DNA of 64,000 nt from Flavobacteriales bacterium (GTDB lineage: Bacteria; Bacteroidota; Bacteroidia; Flavobacteriales; UBA7430), in NCBI GenBank assembly GCA_002707145.1, contig PAMD01000014.1, positions 124,001 to 188,000 of the forward strand, read 5' to 3'. Shown piece by piece: positions 33,153-43,627 of the stretch (position 1 is its first letter; each line of letters opens with the position of its first letter). A program made the translations under genes and the position numbers. Below the pieces are notes generated by a model. It saw only the letters and a list, made by a program, of their open reading frames with translations, was not told the origin of the DNA and searched no databases.

Positions 33153-34397
33153 TTGATGTCTTCTTACGCTAATAAAATAAAAATTCTCAATGATCCAATA
33201 TATGGATTTACAAGTATTCCTAATGAACTACTTTCTAGGCTAGTGGAACATAGGTATTTTCAACGTTTGAGACGCATAAGCCAACTTGGTTTGACCTATT
33301 TGGTTTATCCTGGGGCTTACCATACACGTTTTCATCATGCACTCGGCGCGATGCATCTCATGCAAAATGCGATAAAATCTTTACAGTCCAAAGGTCATCT
33401 GATTAGTGCAGAAGAAGAACATGCCGTATTAATTGCTATTTTACTTCACGATATTGGCCACGGTCCATTTTCTCATGCACTAGAGCATAGTATTGTCGAC
33501 GGAGTGAATCACGAAGATCTTTCTATTATAGTAATGCAAAATTTAAACGAAGAGTTTAATGGAAAATTATCTTTAGCAATTGAAATCTTTCAAAATAAAT
33601 ATCCTAAACTATTTTTACATCAACTAATATCGAGCCAATTAGATGTGGATCGTCTAGATTACCTAAAAAGAGATAGCTTTTTTTCTGGAGTATCAGAAGG
33701 AATGATCAACTCTGACAGATTAATCAATATGCTAAGCGTAAGTAAAGGCGAATTGGTTGTAGATGCAAAAGCTATTTATTCTGTTGAAAAATTTATTATT
33801 GCACGAAGGCTAATGTACTGGCAAGTTTACTTGCATAAAACTGTTTTGTCAGCAGAATTTACCCTAGTTGAAATATTAAAACGAGCCAAGTGGCTTTCTA
33901 AAAAAGGAATGGAACTTTTTAGTACTACCGCACTTAAAGAATTTTTAGATCACAATCATAGTCTAGAAGACTTTGGTAGCAATAAAAATCTCCTAGAGAT
34001 GTTCTGTCAACTAGACGATAATGATATAATATGTTCAATCAAAGAGTGGAGTTTTCATCCAGACAAAGTGTTATCATTATTAAGTAAGATGTTGATTAAC
34101 AGAGATTTACTTAAGATTGAGCTTCAAGAAAAACCTTTTTCCACTGAATACATAGAGGGTGTTAACAAAAAAGTCATTGCAAAATATGGAATAAAAAAAG
34201 AAGACTGTCATCACATGGTATTTACAAATAAGATTGACAACAAAGCCTATAATCTTGAGAAGGACAAGATTAACCTCCTATATAAAGATGGTTCAATAAA
34301 AGATATTGCAGAAGCGGCTGACCAACTTAATATCTCTGTCTTAGCTAGAACTGTTAGAAAACATTTTCTGTGCTATCCGAAGGAATGTTCCATCTAG
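33153..34397 (+). CDS. HD-superfamily phosphohydrolase
   Basis: 414 residues. HRYFQRLRRISQLGLTYLVYPGAYHTRFHHALGAMHLM and ILLHDIGHGPFSHALEHS give the HD metal site, and LISSQLDVDRLDYLKRDSFFSGV the second half seen in dGTPase-like and SAMHD1-like proteins. Likely a nucleotide hydrolase. It lies immediately before lpxD and reads in the same direction, which is a common arrangement in this phylum. The start ATG at 33153 may be preceded by nothing better. Confidence 0.9.
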   Translation: MMSSYANKIKILNDPIYGFTSIPNELLSRLVEHRYFQRLRRISQLGLTYLVYPGAYHTRFHHALGAMHLMQNAIKSLQSKGHLISAEEEHAVLIAILLHDIGHGPFSHALEHSIVDGVNHEDLSIIVMQNLNEEFNGKLSLAIEIFQNKYPKLFLHQLISSQLDVDRLDYLKRDSFFSGVSEGMINSDRLINMLSVSKGELVVDAKAIYSVEKFIIARRLMYWQVYLHKTVLSAEFTLVEILKRAKWLSKKGMELFSTTALKEFLDHNHSLEDFGSNKNLLEMFCQLDDNDIICSIKEWSFHPDKVLSLLSKMLINRDLLKIELQEKPFSTEYIEGVNKKVIAKYGIKKEDCHHMVFTNKIDNKAYNLEKDKINLLYKDGSIKDIAEAADQLNISVLARTVRKHFLCYPKECSI

Positions 34398-34418
34398 AAA
34401 AAATTGTATTTTAGCTCT

Positions 34419-35441
34419 ATGAAATTTACTACTCATGAAATATCCCAAATGCTAGATGGTATTGTGGAAGGCAATTCAAATATTACACTCAATAAACTAA
34501 CTAAAATCGAAGAAGGATGCAAAAATGGGTTATCCTTTCTAGCTAATCTTAAATATAAAGAACACTTATACTCTACTGAAGCCTCGGCCGTTATTATAGA
34601 CAAAGATTTCATCCTAGAGAAAGAAGTTAAAGTCACACTCATACGAGTAGATAACGCATATAATTCTTTTGCTAGGTTACTCAGAATTATTGAAGATCTA
34701 CAAAAAAAAGACTCTGAAATTGAAAACCTATCATATATCGATAAATCGGCGAAAATCGGAAAAGACACTTATGTAGGTGCCTTTGCATATATTGAAAAAA
34801 ATGTCTCAATAGGTAATAATGTAAAGATATATCCTCATTGTTATATTGGTCAAAATGTAACTATTAATGATGGTTGCACTCTGTATTCTGGTGTAAAAGT
34901 TTACCATGACTGCCAAATAGAACAAAACTGTACCGTCCATTCTGGAGCTGTCATCGGAGCGGATGGTTTTGGATTTGCACCCAATAGTGAAAATGTTTTC
35001 GATAAAATACCTCAAATTGGTAATGTTGTCATACATGAAGAAGTAGAAATAGGAGCAAACACATGTATTGATAGGGCTACTCTTGGTTCTACTGTTATTC
35101 ATCGAGGAGTAAAATTAGATAATATGATTCAAATTGCACATAATGTTGAGGTGGGGAAAAATACCGTCATAGCCTCTCAAACTGCTGTTGCAGGTTCCAG
35201 TAAAATTGGAGAAAATTGTATGATTGGAGGCCATGTTGCTATCGCTGGCCATCTTATCATAGCAGACAATGTGAAAATTGCGGGGAAATCTGGAATTTCA
35301 AAAAACATAACAAAAAAAGGCAGAGTTCTTCAAGGCAATTTAGCTTTTGATATCAAAGACTTCCAAAGGTCATATATTTATTTTCGACAACTTCCTTCCT
35401 GGAATAAGAGAATTATTGACTTAGAAAAAAAACTAAGATAA
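34419..35441 (+). CDS. lpxD: UDP-3-O-acylglucosamine N-acyltransferase
   Basis: 340 residues from ATG 34419 (an upstream TTG would add five). An N-terminal uridine-binding part ([23 protein letters not shown]) is followed by left-handed hexapeptide repeats ([38 protein letters not shown] with the catalytic His later in [10 protein letters not shown]). Third step of lipid A synthesis. Six bases separate it from lpxC/fabZ; the order lpxD-lpxC/fabZ-lpxA is a Bacteroidetes hallmark. Confidence 0.95.
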   Translation: MKFTTHEISQMLDGIVEGNSNITLNKLTKIEEGCKNGLSFLANLKYKEHLYSTEASAVIIDKDFILEKEVKVTLIRVDNAYNSFARLLRIIEDLQKKDSEIENLSYIDKSAKIGKDTYVGAFAYIEKNVSIGNNVKIYPHCYIGQNVTINDGCTLYSGVKVYHDCQIEQNCTVHSGAVIGADGFGFAPNSENVFDKIPQIGNVVIHEEVEIGANTCIDRATLGSTVIHRGVKLDNMIQIAHNVEVGKNTVIASQTAVAGSSKIGENCMIGGHVAIAGHLIIADNVKIAGKSGISKNITKKGRVLQGNLAFDIKDFQRSYIYFRQLPSWNKRIIDLEKKLR

Positions 35442-35446
35442 ATCAA

Positions 35447-36844
35447 ATGAGTCATCAAATCACAATAAAAAATGAAGCCGTAATTAAAGGTTTTGGTCTG
35501 CATACAGGCAATGAAGTTATCATGACATTTAAACCTGCCCCAATTAATCATGGTATTTTATTTAAACGAATCGATCTAGAAGAACAACCAATAATAGAGG
35601 CAAGCATTAATTATGTCACTTTGACAGACAGAAGTACCACATTAAACAAAGAAGGAATCAAACTCCAAACTGTTGAGCATGTACTTGCTGCTATTTCTGG
35701 GCTAGAGATTGATAATATTCTCATTGAAATAGATGGAGAAGAACCCCCTATTCTAGATGGCAGTGCAATTCAATTTATTCATTGTCTCAAGTCCGCAGTT
35801 CTTTACCGACAAAATGCCTTTAAAAATTATTTTGTAATCAAAAAAAAAATCAGTTACGAGGATCCAAAAACAGGAGCTTCATTACAAATTATTCCAGCTA
35901 ACGAATTTAGTATATCGGTCACAGTAGATTATGAAACAGCTGTTCTGGGAAAACAAGAAGCAACACTTTCTCAAATAGAGCTATTTGAATCTGAATTTGC
36001 AGATGCTCGAACTTTTTGCTTTCTTAATGAACTGGAACTTTTATTAAAAAATGGACATATCAAAGGAGGAAATTTAAGCAATGCTATTGTATATGTCAAT
36101 AAAGAAGTAAGCAGCGATGAATTAATTAGACTTTCAAAAATATTTAAAAAGGAGTCTATAGAGAAATCCAATAATGGGCATCTGAATAATGTTGCATTGA
36201 GATACCAGAATGAAGCTGCTCGCCATAAGTTACTTGACGTTATCGGTGATTTAACTCTTCTAGGAATGTCTATTAAAGGCAAAGTAATAGCACATAAACC
36301 GGGACATGGACCTAACACTGAATTTGTGAAAATTATTAAAGCGCATATAAAAAATCAAAGCAAAATGGCTCCGAAATACAATCCCAATGAGATTCCCGTG
36401 ATGAATATTGAACAAATCATGGCAATTCTCCCTCACAGACCCCCATTTCTTCTCATTGACAAAATACTCCACCTGACGAAAATTAGTGTGGTAGGCTTGA
36501 AAAATACAACTATAAATGAGTCTTTCTTTAATGGACATTTCCCTGGATCCCCAGTTATGCCTGGAGTTCTTCAAATCGAAGCAATGGCTCAGGCTGGAGG
36601 AATATTAGTTTTAAGCTCTGTTCCCGATCCTGAGAATTATCTTACTTATTTCATGAAAATTGACAAAATTAAATTCAAGCATAAAGTCGTACCGGGAGAT
36701 ACACTAATTTTTGAACTTGAACTTATTTCGCCAATCAGAAGAGGGATTTGCCATATGTTCGGCCGAACCTATGTGGGAGATTTATTAGTTATGGAAGGAG
36801 AAATGATGGCAAAAATTATAAAAAAAAAGAGTATTGAAAACTAA
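35447..36844 (+). CDS. lpxC/fabZ: Fused LpxC deacetylase / FabZ dehydratase
   Basis: 465 residues. The first ~305 are UDP-3-O-acyl-GlcNAc deacetylase (VIKGFGLHTGNEV, LQTVEHVLAAISGLEIDNILIEIDGEEPPILDGS with zinc His, ARHKLLDVIGDLTLLG, HKPGHGPNTEFV). From ~320 on is (3R)-hydroxyacyl-ACP dehydratase (ILPHRPPFLLIDKI, NGHFPGSPVMPGVLQIEAMAQAGG with catalytic His and Glu). One commits lipid A synthesis, the other feeds fatty acid elongation. The fusion is known in Bacteroidetes and is not a novelty here. Confidence 0.96.
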   Translation: MSHQITIKNEAVIKGFGLHTGNEVIMTFKPAPINHGILFKRIDLEEQPIIEASINYVTLTDRSTTLNKEGIKLQTVEHVLAAISGLEIDNILIEIDGEEPPILDGSAIQFIHCLKSAVLYRQNAFKNYFVIKKKISYEDPKTGASLQIIPANEFSISVTVDYETAVLGKQEATLSQIELFESEFADARTFCFLNELELLLKNGHIKGGNLSNAIVYVNKEVSSDELIRLSKIFKKESIEKSNNGHLNNVALRYQNEAARHKLLDVIGDLTLLGMSIKGKVIAHKPGHGPNTEFVKIIKAHIKNQSKMAPKYNPNEIPVMNIEQIMAILPHRPPFLLIDKILHLTKISVVGLKNTTINESFFNGHFPGSPVMPGVLQIEAMAQAGGILVLSSVPDPENYLTYFMKIDKIKFKHKVVPGDTLIFELELISPIRRGICHMFGRTYVGDLLVMEGEMMAKIIKKKSIEN

Positions 36845-36848
36845 GAAA

Positions 36849-37628
36849 ATGATAAACTCTCTCGCTCATGTTAATTCATCTGCAAAAATTGCAAAAAATG
36901 TAAAAATAGACCCTTTTACCAATATTCATAAAGATGTTGAAATTGGTTCAGGAACTTGGATTGGTTCTAATGTGACCATTATGGAAGGAGCTAGAATTGG
37001 TGAAAATTGCAGAATATTTCCAGGAGCAGTTATTTCGGCTATCCCGCAGGATCTGAAATTTAATGGAGAAGAAAGTCTAGTCACTATTGGAAATAATACA
37101 ACTATCAGAGAATGTGTCACGATAAACCGCGGAACAAAAGCTTCTGGAAACACTATAATAGGTAACGATTGTCTCATTATGGCTTATGTACATATTGCTC
37201 ACGATTGCTGCCTGGGAAACAATTGTGTTATCGTTAATAATGTAGCCCTTGGAGGACACGTTTTAATTGGAGACTATGCAATTATAGGAGGGTTGTCAGC
37301 TGTTCATCAATTTGTTTCTATAGGAAAACATGCCATGATTTCTGGAGGATCATTGGTAAGAAAAGACGTACCACCATTTGTGAAAGTTGCAAAAGAACCT
37401 CTTAGCTTTATTGGGATCAATGCCCTAGGCCTTCGAAGACGTGGTTTCAATTCAAATAAAATTTCGGAAATACAAGAAATTTACCGACAAATCTTTCAAA
37501 GAGATAACAATGTTTCCCAAGCTTTAAAAATTATTAAATCGGAATTTAATGTAAGTAATGAAAGAAATCTAATCATCGATTTTATTGAACAATCTGATCG
37601 AGGTATCATCAAAAAACCTCTTAATTAG
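36849..37628 (+). CDS. lpxA: UDP-N-acetylglucosamine acyltransferase
   Basis: 259 residues from ATG 36849, four bases after the lpxC/fabZ stop (a TTG at 36834 would overlap it). Hexapeptide repeats (IDPFTNIHKDVEIGSGTWIGSNVTI, AVISAIPQDLKF, CVTINRGT, AYVHIAHDCCLGNNC with the catalytic His, GLSAVHQFVSIG) then a helical C-terminus (GINALGLRRRGF). First step of lipid A. Its stop overlaps the GTG of the next ABC ATPase gene. Confidence 0.95.
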   Translation: MINSLAHVNSSAKIAKNVKIDPFTNIHKDVEIGSGTWIGSNVTIMEGARIGENCRIFPGAVISAIPQDLKFNGEESLVTIGNNTTIRECVTINRGTKASGNTIIGNDCLIMAYVHIAHDCCLGNNCVIVNNVALGGHVLIGDYAIIGGLSAVHQFVSIGKHAMISGGSLVRKDVPPFVKVAKEPLSFIGINALGLRRRGFNSNKISEIQEIYRQIFQRDNNVSQALKIIKSEFNVSNERNLIIDFIEQSDRGIIKKPLN

Positions 37629-38278
37629 TGTCTTTAAAACTATCAAACATAGGGAAAAAGTTTAAAAATAACTGGGTCTTTAAAAATATTTATTTAGACT
37701 TCAACCTACCCGGTGCTTATGCTATAATGGGTGCAAATGGTTCTGGAAAATCTACACTGCTTCAAATTATTTCAGGACAACTTAGCCCCACCGAAGGAAA
37801 GACTTCACTACGAATAAAAAACAAAGAAATTTATACTGAAAATTGGCCTAAACAGCAAGTATATGCAGCACCATACTTTGAACTCATAGAGGACATGTTT
37901 CTAGATGAATTTATTGACTTTTATATTAAATTCAAGCCTTTACAAAAGGGTTTCACCAAAGACGATTTAATTAAAATTTCCTACTTAGAAGATTCAAAAA
38001 AAAAACAAATAAAAAACTTTTCGTCAGGAATGAAGCAACGATTAAAACTTGCATTAGCGTGGCTCACAAAGGCGAGTGTTGTACTTCTTGACGAGCCATG
38101 TTCTAACCTAGATAAAGAAGGAATTGATTGGTATAAAAATATGGCTTTAAAGTATTCTAAGGATAAGTTAGTTATTGTTTGCTCGAACAATATAAAAGCA
38201 GAGTTTTTCTTCTGTAAATATCTCCTAAAAATGGAAAATATTTCGTTAAATAAAAATCTAAAAAAAATAATAACTTAG
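37628..38278 (+). CDS. ABC transporter ATP-binding protein
   Basis: 216 residues from a GTG that overlaps the lpxA stop. Walker A MGANGSGKSTLLQ (~35-47), signature KNFSSGMKQRLKLALAW, Walker B VVLLDEPCSNLD. No membrane domain and no adjacent permease. Position at the end of a lipid A operon is shared across the phylum, so it may serve membrane or envelope transport, but the partner is unknown. It is on the small side. Confidence 0.88.
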   Translation: MSLKLSNIGKKFKNNWVFKNIYLDFNLPGAYAIMGANGSGKSTLLQIISGQLSPTEGKTSLRIKNKEIYTENWPKQQVYAAPYFELIEDMFLDEFIDFYIKFKPLQKGFTKDDLIKISYLEDSKKKQIKNFSSGMKQRLKLALAWLTKASVVLLDEPCSNLDKEGIDWYKNMALKYSKDKLVIVCSNNIKAEFFFCKYLLKMENISLNKNLKKIIT

Positions 38279-38295
38279 TAACAAACATTTACACT

Positions 38296-38862
38296 ATGGC
38301 AAATACATCTGAAATCAAAAATGGATTGTGCATTAAGCACAATCACGATCTATTTAAAATCGTTGAATTTCTTCATGTAAAGCCCGGTAAAGGCCCTGCA
38401 TTTGTTCGAACTAAACTGAAAAGTTTGACCAGTGGAAAAGTATTAGACAATACGTTTCCTTCAGGTTCAAAAATTGATGTTGTAAGAGTTGAGACAAGAA
38501 AATATCAATTTTTGTATGCTGAAGATCAAGGCTTTCACTTTATGAATACAGATACTTTCGAACAGATTTATCTAGAAAAAATGATGGTTGGTGGTTATAC
38601 TTTCATGAAAGAAGGCCAAATTATTGAAATAGTTTTTGATGCTGACGAAGAAAATCCTCTTACATGTGATGTTCCATCCTCAGTAGTCTTAGAAATTACT
38701 TATACCGAACCAGGAGAAAAAGGGAATACTGCCACAAATGCAACAAAGCCAGCAATTGTCGAAACGGGTGCTAGCATAAATGTTCCCTTATTCATCAACG
38801 AAGGAGACAAAATTAAAATTGATACCGTGAAGGGTACTTATCAAGAAAGGGTAAAAGCATAG
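38296..38862 (+). CDS. efp: Elongation factor P
   Basis: 188 residues, three beta-barrel domains. GLCIKHNHDLFKIVEFLHVKPGKGPAFVRTKLKSL carries the tip loop whose Lys (in PGKGPAF) sits at the usual modification site. DTFEQIYLEKMMVGG and the C-terminal GASINVPLFINEGDKIKIDTVKGTYQERV complete it. Rescues ribosomes stalled at polyproline, which is apt for the nine-proline TonB in this window. It is 17 bases after the ABC gene and ends the operon. Confidence 0.97.
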   Translation: MANTSEIKNGLCIKHNHDLFKIVEFLHVKPGKGPAFVRTKLKSLTSGKVLDNTFPSGSKIDVVRVETRKYQFLYAEDQGFHFMNTDTFEQIYLEKMMVGGYTFMKEGQIIEIVFDADEENPLTCDVPSSVVLEITYTEPGEKGNTATNATKPAIVETGASINVPLFINEGDKIKIDTVKGTYQERVKA

Positions 38863-38892
38863 AGCTTTATAATTTTTAAAAAAAAGAGATAA

Positions 38893-40341
38893 CTATATCC
38901 TTCTTTTTTTGTTTTCCAATTTTGACCTTTCTTTCACATCCATCATAACAATTACAGAAATAAAACCCCACAATGGAACAGAAGCCTTGTCCATATCTAA
39001 AAAATTATTTAATACTGCATGAGAAAAGTAAGTAACCAAAGACAAAATACACGTCATAATTAATGCTTTGTCTTTCTTATCAGCTAATTTCCCATAAAGA
39101 CCTATAGCTCTTGTAAAAAGGACTACTAAAAAAACAATGAAAATAAGTAGTCCTGGCCAACCTGTTTCCGCGAGAATACTAAAATATTCAGAATGCGCAT
39201 TACCCTTGTTTCCCGAATTTGTACTTATAATAGTTTTGTCGTAATAATTTTGATAAGGCGCATAATTAAATTGGTAGGTTCCAATCCCCCAGCCCAAATG
39301 TGGTCGTTCTCTAAATAGCCGTATAGCAGATTTCCATCGATTGATTCGTTCTAAATTTGAGGCATCTGTACTAACATTAGATATCGACTCAAAATGCTCA
39401 ATAAAACTATCTGATGAATCTTGACTATTCTTTTCTAAGACAACTAGTATTTCGGTCTGAAAAACAAATAAAAATGATACAACTAATATGACCGAAGCAA
39501 ACAACACAGAAAATCTAACTCGAAGTTTTATAAAAATATAAACGACTGTCGCAGCGATCAAACTTAGCCATGCAGCTCGAGTATAGGAAAAAATAATAGC
39601 GATTAAAATTAGCAATAAACAAAACCCAAACACTAGCTTTTGATTAAATGTTTCGCTCCAGCGATATAAATAAATTGCAAAAGGAAAGATTAGAGCCAAT
39701 GACATTCCGTATGAAGTGTGGTCCTTAAAAAAAGGGGACATAACCCAATGTGCTGCATCGTGTTCAAAACCCATAATAGCATGTTGAATTAAGGTATAAA
39801 TGGCAACAATAGACAATCCAAAAAGATAGCATTTCACAAAGACATGTACTTTTTGTCTATCTTGAAACGAAGAATATGCTAATACATAGAAACTACTTAC
39901 AAACCACATTCGAGTAACAAATAGTTTAAAGGACACCAAAGGCATAGAACTACTTAATGAGGTGAAAAATATCCAATATATATATATAGCAATACACCAA
40001 GAAATTGGGTGGAGATATAAACCTCTATAAAGACCTATATAACTGAACATCTTTACCCATGCTATAATCATTAAGCCAAAAAGAAGGGGTTCTGTTGGCA
40101 ATGACATTTCAACTCCTAAGGGGTTATATAACCCTAGTTCTCCTAGCGAAGTTGACAAGGGGGTGAGAAAAGCTACAAATGTCAAAAGAGAATAAACACG
40201 GAAAATTGCTAAAAAAATTATAGCCAGAGCAAAAGGAATAAGCAGAGTCCAGTAACTTTCATTGGCAATTACATATGTATTAACAGCAACAAAAAGAACA
40301 AGCAGACATGAAATAATATATCCAATTTGTTTCTTATTCAA
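38893..40341 (-). CDS. O-antigen ligase family protein
   Basis: 482 residues with about twelve helices. A long periplasmic loop late in the protein (ENSQDSSDSFIEHFESISNVSTDASNLERINRWKSAIRLFRERPHLGWGIGTYQFNYAPY) is typical of WaaL/O-antigen ligases. Attaches polysaccharide to lipid A core or another acceptor. It is the last gene of a minus-strand polysaccharide operon, overlapping the Wzz-like gene. Acceptor and sugar unknown. Confidence 0.85.
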   Translation of the reverse strand: MNKKQIGYIISCLLVLFVAVNTYVIANESYWTLLIPFALAIIFLAIFRVYSLLTFVAFLTPLSTSLGELGLYNPLGVEMSLPTEPLLFGLMIIAWVKMFSYIGLYRGLYLHPISWCIAIYIYWIFFTSLSSSMPLVSFKLFVTRMWFVSSFYVLAYSSFQDRQKVHVFVKCYLFGLSIVAIYTLIQHAIMGFEHDAAHWVMSPFFKDHTSYGMSLALIFPFAIYLYRWSETFNQKLVFGFCLLLILIAIIFSYTRAAWLSLIAATVVYIFIKLRVRFSVLFASVILVVSFLFVFQTEILVVLEKNSQDSSDSFIEHFESISNVSTDASNLERINRWKSAIRLFRERPHLGWGIGTYQFNYAPYQNYYDKTIISTNSGNKGNAHSEYFSILAETGWPGLLIFIVFLVVLFTRAIGLYGKLADKKDKALIMTCILSLVTYFSHAVLNNFLDMDKASVPLWGFISVIVMMDVKERSKLENKKRRI

Positions 40342-41344
40342 GATCTTTCAATAAAAGGTTCTGTCTAAAATACAACAGAACCAAAGTGAACAAAAAAGTT
40401 GAAATTCCAGACATCAAAACAATGAGCCAGCGAATTGGGTAAGACTTCTTGTCTGCGGGAAAAGCCCTATTGATTACAAATCTATGAGTTAGATTTGCAT
40501 CTAGCTCCATGCGAATATTTTCTTTTTCCAATCGAATAGTTTCTAATTGTTCTTGAACCAATTCCAATTGCTCAAAGAGTCTAAAATAAGCTCCACCATG
40601 CTTAGCTAATTTATCAAACTCCTTCTTCAAAGCCCTAGCACCAGATGTGTTCCCATTAGAAATTGCTTTTGCATAATATTCAGTTAATCGTTCGGCTTGA
40701 AGCGATACATCTAAAACACCAAAAGAACGAAGAACTTCCAAAGAATCATATATAACAAATAAACGTGATGACAAACTAGCATCTCTTTGCTCTAAAATTA
40801 CTACGGCTTGCTCGGCACGCTCTTTCTTCACTCTCGCCATTACTGTATCAATCAGATCAACTATTCTATTCGACATATCAGCAGACATTTTAGGATTCTT
40901 GTCTAGTACCTCAACTTTAATGGACATCAACTCGGTCCTTTTGAAAGAAAAATGCTCATTAAATGCAAGTCCTATCCAAGTTTGTGCATGGATTGAAGTA
41001 GGATCAATTTCATAATGGTCAAACAAAGAAAACTCCTCGACAATACGATTCTGCATTTCATCAGAGGTTAAAATCTGAAGAAGCCTTTCTGCTTCTAACT
41101 CCTCTCCAAATTCTAAAACATCCTTTCGATAGGGATTATGTTCAACCAATAGTGCTTGAGAAATTGAATTAGTAGTCGTTGGAAAAATGACTGAGGTAGA
41201 CTTAAATTTTGGAGTAATAACTAAAGGTGAGGACACAATAGCAGCCAATAAGCATGCAATTAAAGTTACTATGAACAATGGTTTTCGCCATTTGTATAGG
41301 TCTAAAATAAGATTGTCTGAACTAGGGAGTAATTTTTCATTCAT
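40334..41344 (-). CDS. Wzz/chain-length-determinant-like protein
   Basis: 336 residues from ATG 41344; a longer frame to 41434 overlaps the sulfotransferase and is less likely. Two membrane helices (FIVTLIACLLAAIVSSPLVI near the start, WLIVLMSGISTFLFTLVLLYF near the end) flank a large periplasmic, helical region with coiled-coil stretches. This matches Wzz-type co-polymerases that set polysaccharide length. No tyrosine kinase domain is attached. Overlaps the ligase gene by eight bases. Confidence 0.8.
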   Translation of the reverse strand: MNEKLLPSSDNLILDLYKWRKPLFIVTLIACLLAAIVSSPLVITPKFKSTSVIFPTTTNSISQALLVEHNPYRKDVLEFGEELEAERLLQILTSDEMQNRIVEEFSLFDHYEIDPTSIHAQTWIGLAFNEHFSFKRTELMSIKVEVLDKNPKMSADMSNRIVDLIDTVMARVKKERAEQAVVILEQRDASLSSRLFVIYDSLEVLRSFGVLDVSLQAERLTEYYAKAISNGNTSGARALKKEFDKLAKHGGAYFRLFEQLELVQEQLETIRLEKENIRMELDANLTHRFVINRAFPADKKSYPIRWLIVLMSGISTFLFTLVLLYFRQNLLLKDLE

Positions 41345-41375
41345 GAGTGATTTGTTTATTTTTTCAAATATACAA

Positions 41376-42272
41376 TTAATCGCTTGCTTTCCATTCAGAT
41401 AAGTCTCTATCCAGTAGAGTTTCGAGATCCTCAATATCTTTTATAAAATACGACTCCAACAACTTACTTTCCTCTAGTGACATTTTTGGTTTCTTGACTA
41501 TGGAGATGTTTTTATCCAAAATTCGATCTCTAGCATTAACCAAATTGATATAAAATCTGGTTTGTTTTATTTTATCCACAAAACAATTTCCTCCAGAACC
41601 TTCAATAATTTTTTTAATTAATGAAGGAAACGCCAGGAGGTAAAAAATTAAATTCGATCGCACTTTTTTACTTTGATTCACGGAATTATAACTTGGCTTG
41701 AAATCTACATTAACTAGATTAATATCTGAATATAACTTCTTAGAAAAAATAGATGGGGCTTTAAGCGCTTCTTCCATCAGGTAAATATGGACTTTATTTT
41801 TCCCGAACACACTCAAGTATCGCTCAACTTGATCCGAAAAAAAAGCAGTTTCTAATAAATAAGAATTCGCTTGAATAGCTTTCTTTAGAGAAAGGTTAGG
41901 TTTAATTGAGCGATTAAATAATTTCTCATATAGAAAATGAGAATAAACTACTTCACTAGGATTTCTGAGCATAATTAGAATATGCGTATTAGGAAACATC
42001 TTTTTAATTGATAAAGGCGCTTGCTTATCGAAAAGATATTGAGGTGATACTTCTCCTTTAATTTTGTTGTTTTTGGACCAAAATTTTTCATAATAACTAA
42101 AATCGAAGGAAGAAGAATAATTCGGAGTTCCATTTAGATTGAAACGATTGAAATAAGAAACTTCTTTTCTGGAAGACATAGCTACCTCTGGATGCTGACT
42201 TAAAAGTGATGCCATCCAAGAAGACCCACTCTTAACAGCACCAACTCCGATAAATTTAACATCTAGCTTCAT
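41376..42272 (-). CDS. Sulfotransferase family protein
   Basis: 298 residues. GVGAVKSGSSWMASLLSQHPEV is the 5'-PSB loop binding PAPS, and HILIMLRNPSEVVYSHFLYEK the 3'-PB loop (RNPxxxxxS). Probably adds sulfate to a sugar of the polysaccharide. It overlaps the flippase gene by four bases. Sulfated polysaccharides are common in marine organisms, and this agrees with the setting. Target sugar unknown. Confidence 0.88.
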   Translation of the reverse strand: MKLDVKFIGVGAVKSGSSWMASLLSQHPEVAMSSRKEVSYFNRFNLNGTPNYSSSFDFSYYEKFWSKNNKIKGEVSPQYLFDKQAPLSIKKMFPNTHILIMLRNPSEVVYSHFLYEKLFNRSIKPNLSLKKAIQANSYLLETAFFSDQVERYLSVFGKNKVHIYLMEEALKAPSIFSKKLYSDINLVNVDFKPSYNSVNQSKKVRSNLIFYLLAFPSLIKKIIEGSGGNCFVDKIKQTRFYINLVNARDRILDKNISIVKKPKMSLEESKLLESYFIKDIEDLETLLDRDLSEWKASD

Positions 42273-43627
42273 TTGCTTTTTTTAAATAACAATCTATTGG
42301 GAAACATGAATATCCCGTGGTGCTTATGCACAAAATAAAGGCCCAAAGAATTCCAATAAATCAAACATATAGTACTCGAAATAGCAGCTCCCTCAATACC
42401 TATCCAACCCTCCGTCCGATCAAATAGCGGAATCAAGAAGTAGTTTAAAATAATATTTAATAAAGCCGCAGAAAAGACAATTTTGCTAACTAATTTTTCG
42501 AAACCTGTCATATTCAAAAAATTAAGTACCGAACCGGATAAGGAATTATATAACTGCCCAAAAGCCAAAATATAAACACATCTTTTTGCCAAAAGAAAAG
42601 AATCGCCATAGAGAGATAGCAAATACTCTGTGGATAATATAAGTAAAATAAATATAGGCAAAGAGGTCGCTAGATTTAATTTTACTGATTGCATAGCCAG
42701 CTTTTTTAAGCTACTTTTTTCATTGACGGAAGATAATTCAGAAAATTTTGGTGCAACCGCAGAATTTACTGCAAACAAACTCAATGAAATAATTAATGCC
42801 AATTTAAATGCGACAAAATATATCCCCACCTGGTCTTCACTCAAAAATCTGCCCAAAAGAATATTATCAGTCCAACTCAGAACCAAAAACATTGAACTAG
42901 TTAACATCATCGGGAGGGATATATTTAGTAAACGTCCCAAACTTTCTTTACTCTTAATAACATCTACCGAATATTTATAGACAAGAGCATAAGACAAAAA
43001 ACACATTACAAGACAAGAGAAGAACAAAGCATAAAACGGAATATAAATTTTAAAATCAGAAAAAAATATTCCTGCAATAATAAATAGACACATAACTAAA
43101 AATAAAGAACCCGTCTGTAAATAAGAATAAGCTTTCAATTTCTTCATTCCTCTCAGCATTTCTGCATTTAGTTTAATTAGTGCAAAGGGAGCGATGGCTA
43201 ATCCAATAATCTCTATAGGCCTTTCCAACAAAGAGTTGCCAAACCATTGGGCGAGAAAGAAAGAAGACTGACGAAAAAAAAGGGACACAATTACACTCAA
43301 AAAAAAGACCAGGACTGTACTTTTTATGTAAGCATCTTTAGCTTGTCCGATTTTATTATGAAAATTCAATTGAGAAACCACTTTCACAATAGCTTCATCA
43401 AGACCCATTCTTGAAAACACTACTCCCAAGCTTAAAAGAGTGAAACAAATAGAATATATCCCCAATACTTCATCTCCAAAAAACTGGGTGATGATATAAG
43501 TAAGCATGTAGCCTGAGAATAATCCTAAAAGTCTAAATATAAAAATAAAAGCAGTTCCACGGATCATCTCATTTAGATTTAAATCCAAACGAATCTTTGA
43601 ACGAACTTGATTAAAATATTTTTTCAC
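42269..43627 (-). CDS. Polysaccharide flippase (Wzx/MATE-like)
   Basis: 452 residues with about twelve helices and the MOP/Wzx pattern (GTAFIFIFRLLGLFSGYMLTYIITQFFGDEVLGIYSICFTLLSLGVV; late GQLYNSLSGSVLNFLNMTGFEKL). Flips lipid-linked repeat units across the inner membrane. First gene of the minus-strand polysaccharide operon (flippase, sulfotransferase, Wzz-like, ligase). No glycan synthesis genes beyond the divergent glycosyltransferase lie here. Confidence 0.88.
   Translation of the reverse strand: MKKYFNQVRSKIRLDLNLNEMIRGTAFIFIFRLLGLFSGYMLTYIITQFFGDEVLGIYSICFTLLSLGVVFSRMGLDEAIVKVVSQLNFHNKIGQAKDAYIKSTVLVFFLSVIVSLFFRQSSFFLAQWFGNSLLERPIEIIGLAIAPFALIKLNAEMLRGMKKLKAYSYLQTGSLFLVMCLFIIAGIFFSDFKIYIPFYALFFSCLVMCFLSYALVYKYSVDVIKSKESLGRLLNISLPMMLTSSMFLVLSWTDNILLGRFLSEDQVGIYFVAFKLALIISLSLFAVNSAVAPKFSELSSVNEKSSLKKLAMQSVKLNLATSLPIFILLILSTEYLLSLYGDSFLLAKRCVYILAFGQLYNSLSGSVLNFLNMTGFEKLVSKIVFSAALLNIILNYFLIPLFDRTEGWIGIEGAAISSTICLIYWNSLGLYFVHKHHGIFMFPNRLLFKKSK

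Noticed and set aside
35447..36844. lpxC-fabZ fusion as a novel gene fusion
   Set aside because: This fusion is a known and widespread feature of Bacteroidetes.
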